From contig CAIKXV010000224.1 in NCBI GenBank assembly GCA_903831455.1, positions 1-40,281 of the forward strand: a stretch of DNA of 40,281 nucleotides, written 5' to 3'. The notes under the pieces are model-generated. The model was not told the origin of the DNA. It did no database searches and saw nothing but the letters and a program-made list of their open reading frames with translations. Positions 33,270-40,281 of the stretch are shown here, piece by piece. Numbering within the stretch: the stretch's first letter is position 1; every line of letters begins with the position of its first letter. The translations under genes were made by a program, and so were the position numbers. The stretch comes from an uncultured Pseudomonadota bacterium (GTDB lineage Bacteria; Pseudomonadota; Gammaproteobacteria; Burkholderiales; CAIKXV01).

Positions 33270-34519
33270 CGGCGGGCGCGCGGGCGCGAGCCTGCCGAAC
33301 GGGCGGCGGTGCGGGGCCGGTCGGCGTCGGGCGTGGCGACGCGTTCCATGCGGGCCGGGGCGGTGGGCCGGGCGCTCGCCGGTACGGCCTTGCCGTTGCG
33401 GCGTGCGCGCGCGGCTCGCGGGGACGGGCCGCGATCGGCGGCCGGCCCGAGCGCGAGTTCCGCACGCATCTCGGGCAGGGTCAGCAGCAGCCGCCGCACG
33501 CCCTCGACGTCGAGCCGCTCGGTGTTGTGCGACGTGTAGTCGTCGACTTCGACCTCGCCGGTGTCGCCCTCGGTGAAGTACTTCGCATACTCGAGCCCGC
33601 GCCCATCCATGCGTACCCGCCAGTAGTCGCCCATGTCCTGCGCGCGACGCAACTCCTCGCGGCTCGCCAGCGTCTCGTAGAGCTTCTCGCCGTGGCGCAT
33701 GCCGATGTGATGGACCTTCAGCGGTGCCTCGAGCAGGTCGGCGGTGCCCTGGGCGAGGTCGGCGACGGTGCAGGCCGGGGACTTGCGGATGAAGATGTCG
33801 CCCGGCTGCGCATGGGCGAAGGCGAAGAGGATCAGGTCGATCGCCCCGGACAGGGGGAGCAGGAAGCGCGTCATCCCCGGCTCGGTGATCGTGAGCGGGC
33901 GTCCGGCGCGGATCTGCGAGACGAACAGCGGGATCACCGACCCGCGCGAGTACATGACGTTGCCGTAGCGGACCGCGGCCACGATGGTGCGGCGCTCGCG
34001 GGGGGTACCGCGTCCGGTGCCGACCAGCGGGTCGCGCGCGGCCGACAGCGCAACCTTTTCCATGAGCGCCTTGGTCATGCCCATCGCGTTCACCGGCTGC
34101 ACCGCCTTGTCGGTGGACAGGCAGATCACCCGGTCCACGCCGTGGGCGATCGCCGACTCGACCACGTTGTGGCTGCCGATGATGTTGGTGTAGACCGCCT
34201 GCATCGGGAAGAATTCGCAGGAGGGCACCTGCTTGAGGGCGGCGGCGTGGAAGACGTAGTCCACCCCGCGCATCGCGGCATCCACGCTCTCGCGGCTGCG
34301 CACGTCGCCGATGATGAACTGGATCTTCGGGTCCGACAGTTCGACCCGCATCAGTTCCTGCTTGAGCTCGTCGCGGCTGAAGATGCGGATCTGCGCGAGA
34401 TCCATCGTGCGCAGGCGTTCGAGCACCGCACGGCCGAAGGAGCCGGTGCCACCGGTGATGAGCACGGTCTTGCCGCGCAGTGCCTTGGCGACGGTGGCGG
34501 TGAGCGGGGATCTCGCCAT
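33266..34519 (-). CDS. fnlA: UDP-GlcNAc 4,6-dehydratase/5-epimerase (FnlA/WbjB/CapE)
   Basis: 417 residues, ATG at 34517-34519. Soluble SDR dehydratase with VLITGGTGSFGRAVL (GGTGSFG at 23-29), IIGDVRSRESVDAAM, HAAALKQVPSCEFFP, LSTDKAVQPVNAMGMTK (M146 and K150 form the family's modified catalytic pair), VRYGNVMYSRGSVIP and GMRHGEKLYETL. The Cys-Glu-Phe-Phe-Pro run after QVPS is typical of the 5-inverting CapE/WbjB branch. It starts UDP-L-FucNAc synthesis. The last about 70 residues (Arg/Ala/Pro-rich, ending PRARR) exceed the usual about 345-residue length and are low-complexity and basic. Confidence 0.92.
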   Translation of the reverse strand: MARSPLTATVAKALRGKTVLITGGTGSFGRAVLERLRTMDLAQIRIFSRDELKQELMRVELSDPKIQFIIGDVRSRESVDAAMRGVDYVFHAAALKQVPSCEFFPMQAVYTNIIGSHNVVESAIAHGVDRVICLSTDKAVQPVNAMGMTKALMEKVALSAARDPLVGTGRGTPRERRTIVAAVRYGNVMYSRGSVIPLFVSQIRAGRPLTITEPGMTRFLLPLSGAIDLILFAFAHAQPGDIFIRKSPACTVADLAQGTADLLEAPLKVHHIGMRHGEKLYETLASREELRRAQDMGDYWRVRMDGRGLEYAKYFTEGDTGEVEVDDYTSHNTERLDVEGVRRLLLTLPEMRAELALGPAADRGPSPRAARARRNGKAVPASARPTAPARMERVATPDADRPRTAARSAGSRPRARR

Positions 34520-34741
34520 GCGAGTCGACTCCTGTCTGGCGGGCCCGTAGGCCTCGGGTACGGCACCGGTCGGCACGGGCCCGGTTGCGACGAGACGTCC
34601 CGCTGGGGCCGCACGCCCGGGGAGGAGGCTCGCCCGACCCTGCGCGGTGCGTCTTCCCGGACGCATCGCGCGAGCGACCCTGATCCGGCTCTGCCGCCCG
34701 TCACTCGAAGGACTGCGGGCGGGCCGCCGGATTATTCGCGC

Positions 34742-36175
34742 TCAGGGCAGTTCGTGCAATTCCCGCACCCACTGCTCCAGCCGGATGAACGCGCGCTCGC
34801 GGTCGAACTCCCCGAGGTAGCAGGCGCGGGCCCGGTCGCCCATCGCGCGCCGTTCGGTGTCGGGCAGGTCGGCCAGGGTGGCGACGGCCGCGGCGAGCGC
34901 CGCCGGGTCCTCGGGGGGGCAGGCCAGCCCGGCCTGCGCTTCGCTGACGACGCGCGCGCCTTCGCCGGCCAGCGCCGCGATCACCGGTCGGGCGCAGGCG
35001 AGGTAGGACTGGATCTTGCCGGGGATGGTCAGCGCGAAGATGGGCTCGTCGCGCAGCGTGACCAGCAGCGCATCGGCACGCGAGAAGAGCGCGGGCATCG
35101 AGGACATCGGCAGCGAGCCCAGCAGCCGCACGGTGGAGGCCAGTCCGCGGCGCTCGATCTCGGCCTGCACCCACGGGCGCATGCGACCGTCGCCTGCGAT
35201 CAGCCACTGGATGTCGCGACGCTCGCGCAGCCGCTCGGCGGCGGCGAGGAGCGTCGGGAAATCCTGGGCGACGCCGATGTTGCCCGCGAACAGCACCCGG
35301 AATCCGTCGGGCAGCTCGGGTAGCGGCACGCACGCCTGCGCCAGTGACGGCGCAGCGGTGGCATCGACACCCGTCGCGGGGAGACGCCCTGCGCCCGCGC
35401 GCCCCTGTGTTGCGCCCGCTCCACCGGACGGGTCCGGTCCTTCGTGGCCCGCGACGGGCCCGGCCGCACCGGCACCTGCGCTCGATGCTGCCGCGTACGC
35501 AGTCGCGGCATCGTCCCTCGGCTTCGGGGGCGCCGGCTCGGGGGTGTCGACCGGGCGGTAGAGGGACTCGGCCCAGCTGGGGAAGTAGCGCACCCGCTCG
35601 TCGGGCACGCCCTGTTCGCGCAGTCGCACGAGGAAGCCGCGCGACTGCGCGAGCACGCGGTCGCAGCGCCGGTAGATCCAGCGGGTCAGTGCATCGGCCG
35701 GGCGCAGCAGTCGGCGCAGGGAGGCGCCGCCCGCGGCGGTCAGGCTCTCCGGCCAGAGGTCGAGTACCCAGAACAGGATCGGCGCGCCGGTGAGGCGCTT
35801 GGCCGCGATGGCTGGCAGCCCCACCGTGACCGGCGACACCTCGAACACGAAGATGGCATCGAAGCGGCGGCCGCGCAGCCTCGGGGCACCGAGCAGCACG
35901 CCGGCGAGCGCGAAGGAGAGGAAGTTGAGCGCGAGGCGCAGTCCGCCGCCAGGCCCGCGCGCGAGCATCGGCACGCGCAGTACCTCGGCGCCGAATGCGG
36001 TCTCGCGCCACGGGCCCCGTCGCAGGCCGTAGCCCTCGAACCAGCGTCCAGTCGGATAGTTGGGCAGGCCGGTGAGTACGGTGACCTCGTGGCCGCGGGC
36101 GACCATGCCTTCGACGAGGTCGTTCACCCGGAAGTTCTCCGGGTGGAAGTACTGGGTGACGACCAGCAGCTTCAC
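34742..36175 (-). CDS. wbuB: GT4 glycosyltransferase, WbuB-like (probable L-FucNAc transferase)
   Basis: 477 residues from a GTG at 36173-36175 that overlaps the preceding GT4 stop by 4 nt. N-terminal lobe: LLVVTQYFHPENFRVNDLVEG, seen as TQYFHPENFRVND, then LTGLPNYPTGRW, FEVSPVTVGLPAI and FWVLDLWPESL. C-terminal lobe: VLFAGNIGVAQDFPTLLAA, LIAGDGRMRPWVQ and LLVTLRDEPIFALTIPGKIQSYLACARPVIA (family run GKIQSYLACARPV). The FRVND/NYPTG/DLWPESL set is that of WbuB, which adds L-FucNAc in fnlABC clusters such as E. coli O26. Between the lobes, residues about 209-283 are an Ala/Gly/Pro-rich insert absent from the family. 222 bp separate it from fnlA. Confidence 0.87.
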   Translation of the reverse strand: MKLLVVTQYFHPENFRVNDLVEGMVARGHEVTVLTGLPNYPTGRWFEGYGLRRGPWRETAFGAEVLRVPMLARGPGGGLRLALNFLSFALAGVLLGAPRLRGRRFDAIFVFEVSPVTVGLPAIAAKRLTGAPILFWVLDLWPESLTAAGGASLRRLLRPADALTRWIYRRCDRVLAQSRGFLVRLREQGVPDERVRYFPSWAESLYRPVDTPEPAPPKPRDDAATAYAAASSAGAGAAGPVAGHEGPDPSGGAGATQGRAGAGRLPATGVDATAAPSLAQACVPLPELPDGFRVLFAGNIGVAQDFPTLLAAAERLRERRDIQWLIAGDGRMRPWVQAEIERRGLASTVRLLGSLPMSSMPALFSRADALLVTLRDEPIFALTIPGKIQSYLACARPVIAALAGEGARVVSEAQAGLACPPEDPAALAAAVATLADLPDTERRAMGDRARACYLGEFDRERAFIRLEQWVRELHELP

Positions 36176-37344
36176 GCCAGCACCGAGCGATAGAGCGCGA
36201 CCACGCGCGCGGTGAAGCGATCCCAGGTGAAGTGTGCGGCCTGCGCGCGTGCGCGCAGCGCCTGCTCCGCGCGCGCGCCCTCGCTCGCGGTGGCCTCCAG
36301 CATGTCGACGATCGTGCGGGCGATCGAGTGTGGGTCGAGCGCGTCGAAGTAGCGGGCGGCGTCCCCTCCGAACTCGGGCATGGGCTCGAGGCTCGAGGCC
36401 GCGACGGGTGCGCCATGCGCCAGCGCCTCGAGCAGGATGTTGGGGCTGTTCTCCACCAGCGAGGGAAACGCGAACAGGCGTGCGTTCTCGTAGAGGGTCG
36501 CGAGTGCGCTGCCGCCGGCTCCGGGCACCACGACCACCGATCCGCGAAGGTCGGGTTGATCGGCGCGCGCCAGCACCTGGCGGTGGTATTCGCCGTCCCA
36601 CGGCAGCCCGACCAGCACGAGCTGATGGGCCGCGCGCAACCCGGCGGGCAGCAGGGCCCAGGCCTCGAGCAGGCGCAGGAAATTCTTGTACGGATAGAAG
36701 TGGGATACGTAGAGCAGGTAGGGGCGGGTGATCCCGTAGCCCTCGAGCAGGCGCGCGCGCGCGGCGGCATCCGCAAGCCCCGGCGTGACATCCACGCCGT
36801 TCGGGATGACCTCGATGCGGGCATCGGCGACCCCGTGGTCGACCAGCGTCCGGCGGCAGGCCTCCGACAGCGCGATCACCGCGCTCGCGCGCCGTGCCGA
36901 GGAGACGATCGTGCGGGCGAGCACGTCCAGGCGCAGCCGTCCCCGCCAGTGCGCCTCGGCCTCGCGCGCGGCCGCGGAGAACGGCGCGAGGTTGGCGACG
37001 CCCACGATCGCAGGTATCCGCGAGGGAAAGCGCAGCGGCAGGTCGTGCGAAAAGGTGAGGTAGGCCCCCGCGCCGATGTCGCGCAGCAGCGAGCCGACAT
37101 GCAGGTTCTGCCAGGCCATGCGCCGCAGGGCGACCGCAGGCGGGGGAAAGTGCGCCTCCTGTACCTGCAGATCGCTGCGGTTGGCGAGAAAGTTCAGCGC
37201 TCCGTCGGCGTGCAGCACGTGCAGGCGCGTGTCCGGATCGTGGTCGCGGATACGCCCGAGGAAGGCGCGGGCACGGGTGAGTTGGCCGCCAGTCCGGGCG
37301 GCGAGGAAGTCGAGCAGCAGGGTCCGGGGAGCGGCCACGGGCAT
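36172..37344 (-). CDS. GT4 glycosyltransferase
   Basis: 390 residues, ATG at 37342-37344. GT-B enzyme: acceptor lobe with ARTGGQLTRARAFL, then SEACRRTLVDHGV and IEVIPNGVDVTPG. Donor lobe with PYLLYVSHFYPYKNFLRLLEAW, LVLVGLPWDGEY, LFAFPSLVENSPNILLEALAHGAPVAA (the E-x7-E region) and a Rossmann end. The YVSHFYPYKN and SPNILLEA motifs are typical of mannosyl/rhamnosyl GT4 enzymes of O-antigen loci, but the donor cannot be fixed. It lies 16 bp after the asparagine synthetase gene and is coupled to WbuB. Confidence 0.85.
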   Translation of the reverse strand: MPVAAPRTLLLDFLAARTGGQLTRARAFLGRIRDHDPDTRLHVLHADGALNFLANRSDLQVQEAHFPPPAVALRRMAWQNLHVGSLLRDIGAGAYLTFSHDLPLRFPSRIPAIVGVANLAPFSAAAREAEAHWRGRLRLDVLARTIVSSARRASAVIALSEACRRTLVDHGVADARIEVIPNGVDVTPGLADAAARARLLEGYGITRPYLLYVSHFYPYKNFLRLLEAWALLPAGLRAAHQLVLVGLPWDGEYHRQVLARADQPDLRGSVVVVPGAGGSALATLYENARLFAFPSLVENSPNILLEALAHGAPVAASSLEPMPEFGGDAARYFDALDPHSIARTIVDMLEATASEGARAEQALRARAQAAHFTWDRFTARVVALYRSVLA

Positions 37345-37360
37345 GATGGATTACGGGCGG

Positions 37361-39274
37361 TCAGTGCGTGGCCGCGAGGGGGCGCGCGCGGCTCGCGTGC
37401 CAGCGCTCGTACATCGCAAGCGCCCAGAGCAGGTGTTCGTGATGTGCCCGTCCGGCCGCATGGTCGTCGAACGCGCGCAGGGCGACCCTGCGGTCGATCC
37501 AGCCCTCGCGGCAGAGGAAGCCGTCGGCGATCGCGGCGCGGAACGGGTCGCGCAGCGGGCCTCGCAGCCATTCGCGGATGGGGACGACGAAGCCGGCCTT
37601 GGGGCGGTCGATCAGCGAGGCGGGCAGATGGCGGGCAAGCAACTGGCGCAGGGCCCGCTTGCCGCCAGCCGGATTCGATCGAAGCGACCGGGGCAGTGCA
37701 TGCGCGCAGCGCACCACCCGCCAGTCGAGGAAGGGATTGCGCGCCTCCAGTCCGAAGGCCATGGTGGCGCGATCGACCTTCACGAGGATGTCGGATTCGA
37801 GATAGGTCAGCAGGTCGAGGTCCATCATGCGCTCGGCGACCGGGCGCCGGGCGCCGTCCGCCGAGTGCTCGGCGATGCCGGGCATCGCATGCTCGCGCAT
37901 CCAGCGGCCCGCGGGGCGTGCGTCACCCGGGAACAGCGGCTGGTCGAGAAGGCGCAAGGGGCTGCGGAAGCCGGCATACATCGATGCGAGGTCCGGCGCG
38001 GCGAGCGCCTGCAGCGCCAGTGCCGCGCGGTGTCCCGCCCGGACCCCGACGAGCGAGCGCGCAAGGCGCGCGAGCGGGCGAAGCGAGGCATGCCAGGGCG
38101 CAAGCTGCTCGACGATCCGATGGTAAGGGTAGCCGCCGAACAGCTCGTCGCCACCGTCACCGGACAGCGCGACGGTGACTTCGCGCCGCGCGAGGCGTGC
38201 GAGCAGCAGGGTGGGGATGGCCGAGGAATCGGCGAACGGCTCGTCGTATCGGGCGGTCAGCGTGTCCAGCGTGTCGAGCAGGTCCGCGGGGCCGATCCGC
38301 TCGTGCGTGTTGTGCACGCCCAGATGCTGCGCGACGGCGCGCGCGTGGATGGATTCGTCGTAGCGCGGATCGTCGAACCCGATCGTGTAGGTGCGCACCG
38401 TGCCACCGGCGCGGCGCATCAGCGCCACCACCAGGCTCGAATCGATGCCGCCGGACAGGAAGGCGCCGACGGGCACGTCGCTCACCAGTCTCCGCTCGAC
38501 GCTCGCGGCGATCTGCGCCTCGAGGGCGTCGAGCGCACCGGCTTCGTCGCCCGGCACGCGGGGCGTCGGTTCGGACGAACCCTCGCCCGCCGGGGCGCCG
38601 GCGAGCCGCCACCAGCGCTCGATCCGCGAGCGACCGCCGGACTCGACGCACATCAGGCAGCCGGCCCCGAGTCGATGCACTTCCGCCCAGGCCGATACCT
38701 CGCCCGGCAGGTAGCCGAGGTCGAGGTACAACCGGGCGGCCTCGGGCGAGGCGCTCAGCGGCAGGTCGCCGAAGGCCGCGAGCGCGTCGGCGGTCGACGC
38801 GAAGGCGATGCGGTCGCGATCGAGGCGATAGCAGAGCGGCTTGACGCCCAGCCGGTCGCGGGCGAGCCACAGTCGGCGCTCGCGCGCATCCCAGAGCGCG
38901 AAGGCGAACATGCCGTTCAGCCTCGGCAGGCAGGCCGGGCCCCACTGCCGCCAGGCAGCGAGGATCACCTCGGTGTCGCCGTCGGACTCGAAACGATGGC
39001 CGGATGCGGCGAGCGTTTCGCGCACGTCCCGGAAATTGTAGATCTCGCCGTTGAAGACGATCGACAGCCTGCCCGCGGCCAGGTGCATCGGCTGGTGTCC
39101 GCGCGGCGAGAGGTCGAGGATCGACAGCCGGCGATGGGCCAGGCCGATCGGACCATCGATCCAGAGGCCCTGGTCATCGGGGCCGCGCTGCGCGAGCGCG
39201 TCGCAGGCGCGGGCGAGTCGATCGGGATCGATCGGTGCGCCCGTGAACTCGAGTCTGCCGACGAGGCCGCACAT
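37361..39274 (-). CDS. asnB: Glutamine-hydrolysing asparagine synthetase-family amidotransferase
   Basis: 637 residues, ATG at 39272-39274. Cys2 (MCGLVGRLEF) is the class II glutaminase nucleophile, with LAHRRLSILDLSPRGHQPM and FNGEIYNFRDVRETL (family pieces LAHRRLSI and NGEIYN). The synthetase half has the PP-loop FLSGGIDSSLV (about 272-282), TIGFDDPRYDE, ALSGDGGDELFGGY and FGLEARNPFLDWRVV. In free-standing form it makes Asn from Asp. Copies inside O-antigen clusters, as here, are thought to amidate uronic acids or other carboxylates on the glycan, so the real acceptor may be a sugar acid. Confidence 0.9.
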   Translation of the reverse strand: MCGLVGRLEFTGAPIDPDRLARACDALAQRGPDDQGLWIDGPIGLAHRRLSILDLSPRGHQPMHLAAGRLSIVFNGEIYNFRDVRETLAASGHRFESDGDTEVILAAWRQWGPACLPRLNGMFAFALWDARERRLWLARDRLGVKPLCYRLDRDRIAFASTADALAAFGDLPLSASPEAARLYLDLGYLPGEVSAWAEVHRLGAGCLMCVESGGRSRIERWWRLAGAPAGEGSSEPTPRVPGDEAGALDALEAQIAASVERRLVSDVPVGAFLSGGIDSSLVVALMRRAGGTVRTYTIGFDDPRYDESIHARAVAQHLGVHNTHERIGPADLLDTLDTLTARYDEPFADSSAIPTLLLARLARREVTVALSGDGGDELFGGYPYHRIVEQLAPWHASLRPLARLARSLVGVRAGHRAALALQALAAPDLASMYAGFRSPLRLLDQPLFPGDARPAGRWMREHAMPGIAEHSADGARRPVAERMMDLDLLTYLESDILVKVDRATMAFGLEARNPFLDWRVVRCAHALPRSLRSNPAGGKRALRQLLARHLPASLIDRPKAGFVVPIREWLRGPLRDPFRAAIADGFLCREGWIDRRVALRAFDDHAAGRAHHEHLLWALAMYERWHASRARPLAATH

Positions 39275-39408
39275 GGCGGTGCGTCAGCGCGGCGCGCCAG
39301 CGACGCCGGCCTCGCGCCGAACGCGTGCGGCCGGATCAGGTACGCGTCGCGGGTGCGATTCGGCTGTGTGCCCACGCGGCCGGGCCATGACGGACATCGC
39401 CCCGCGAC

Positions 39409-40281
39409 TCACGGGGCGTTCCCTTTGCCAGCGCGGGACTCGCCCGGGGGCAAGGCATACATCACCGGGATGCCGTTGCGCACCGGGTAGGACGCGGCGC
39501 AGTCGCTGCAATCGAGCGCGTCGCGGCGGTCTTGCAGATGTTCGCCCCCGCAGGATGGGCACCGCAGCAGGGCCGCGAGGTCGATCGTGCGATTGCGGCG
39601 CGCCTGCGAGAGCAGCGTTCGGGCCCCGCGCAGCAGTCGTGTGCGCAGGCTGTCGGACGAAGCCGTGGCATGGGGCGATGAAGTCGACCCCGTCGATTCC
39701 TCGGCGAACGGCTGGTCCTCGTCCAGCACCTCGAAGTCGATACGCCCTTGCCAGTAATGGCGCACATGGAAGTCGAAGGGATGGCGCGGAATGGTTTCGC
39801 CTGCGATCCACCGCTTCGCGCGCCTCTCGTACAGGTCAACGAGTTCGGCATCGTGCCGCCAGTGCCGTTTGCGACGGATCAGCAACCGACCGTCGCGTTG
39901 CGTGATCTCGAGCCGATGGTCGCGATAGGGATTGACCCGTTCCATGAAGGCATCCGGCACCTCGATGTAGCCTGCGCGCGCGACGCGTGCAAGCTCCGCG
40001 AGGAAACGCGCGGGGTCCCGGGAGTGCTCCAGGACATGCGAGGCGATCACGAAATCGAAGGCGCCATCGCGAAAAGGCAGGCGCTCGACGAAGCCCAGCA
40101 CCGTCGGGCGGTCCGCCACCAGGGGGGCCCAGTGCCGCTCCCGGGTATGTTCGTACGCATCCAGCAGCACGTTGGCGCGCGCGTACGGATTGCCGCCGCT
40201 GCCGACCTCGAGTACCAGTGCGTCGGCAGGCACGGGGCAGTGCAGGCGGCGCAGCGACCACGCGGGACGGTCAAGGCCCAT
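39409..40281 (-). CDS. SAM-dependent methyltransferase fused to Trm112-like zinc ribbon (may be 5' truncated)
   Basis: 290 residues are visible. The first ATG (40279-40281) is the last base triplet of the window, so the true start could lie outside. The Methyltransf_11 domain has LVLEVGSGGNPYARANVLL (SAM motif I), RLPFRDGAFDFVIASHVLEH and ARAGYIEVPDAFMERVNPY. A low-complexity Ser/Thr hinge (STGSTSSPHATASSDS) leads to a C-terminal zinc ribbon, CPSCGGEHL then CSDCAASYPVRNGIPVMY, the Trm112p/YcaR pattern. In other bacteria the Trm112-like protein is a separate partner, so the fusion is unusual. First visible gene of the surface cluster, 134 bp before asnB. Substrate unknown. Confidence 0.82.
   Translation of the reverse strand: MGLDRPAWSLRRLHCPVPADALVLEVGSGGNPYARANVLLDAYEHTRERHWAPLVADRPTVLGFVERLPFRDGAFDFVIASHVLEHSRDPARFLAELARVARAGYIEVPDAFMERVNPYRDHRLEITQRDGRLLIRRKRHWRHDAELVDLYERRAKRWIAGETIPRHPFDFHVRHYWQGRIDFEVLDEDQPFAEESTGSTSSPHATASSDSLRTRLLRGARTLLSQARRNRTIDLAALLRCPSCGGEHLQDRRDALDCSDCAASYPVRNGIPVMYALPPGESRAGKGNAP

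Overview
The window is very GC-rich, densely coding DNA with strong G/C third-codon bias. It most likely comes from a betaproteobacterium of the Burkholderiales type. The evidence is a Burkholderiales-style trimeric porin, a zapB-like/zapA/6S RNA block beside an EVE-domain gene, a cobalamin riboswitch in front of a BtuB-like receptor, a stand-alone MsbA, and class III CoA-transferase and ketopantoate-reductase-like genes. No species is claimed.

Left part (1-14.5 kb): a tandemly duplicated small coiled-coil gene lies at the edge (one copy cut by the window). Then come a ketopantoate-reductase-family gene (-), a TPR/GT41 (SPINDLY/O-GlcNAc-transferase-like) gene (+), an NAD-type isocitrate dehydrogenase-family gene (-), a porin (+) with a clear terminator, a second TPR/GT41 gene with a long low-complexity linker (+), and a CoA-transferase (+). 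A TMTC-like multi-spanning membrane protein with C-terminal TPRs (-) is coupled to an EVE-domain gene.

Middle (14.5-22 kb): a GT4-like glycosyltransferase (+), then 6S RNA, zapA and a zapB-like gene (all -), with a strong promoter that sits almost on the zapB start codon. Divergent from this are a cobalamin riboswitch and a BtuB-like TonB-dependent receptor, which has a strange low-complexity stretch between riboswitch and signal sequence. MsbA (+) follows.

Right part (22.1-40.3 kb): one long minus-strand surface-polysaccharide cluster, transcribed right to left. The order is methyltransferase with Trm112-like zinc ribbon, asparagine synthetase, two GT4 enzymes (one WbuB-like), FnlA/WbjB, FnlB/WbjC, FnlC/WbjD, WbpL-like initiating transferase, WbpM/CapD-like dehydratase, methyltransferase, O-antigen ligase/polymerase-family membrane protein, WaaE/KdtX-like GT2, GT9 heptosyltransferase-family enzyme and another methyltransferase. 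Several genes overlap by 4 nt (ATGA/GTGA), which implies translational coupling. The FnlABC trio plus WbuB points to UDP-N-acetyl-L-fucosamine synthesis and its transfer onto an O-antigen-like glycan. The WbpM/WbpL pair would supply a QuiNAc/FucNAc-type first sugar on undecaprenyl phosphate. No Wzx/ABC exporter or chain-length regulator lies inside the window.

The least explained items are the all-frame-open repeat block before btuB, the recurrent Ala/Pro/Gly linkers inserted in glycosyltransferases, the two divergent GT41 enzymes near a TMTC-like protein, the possible leaderless zapB mRNA, and a 5'-terminal hairpin on the porin message.
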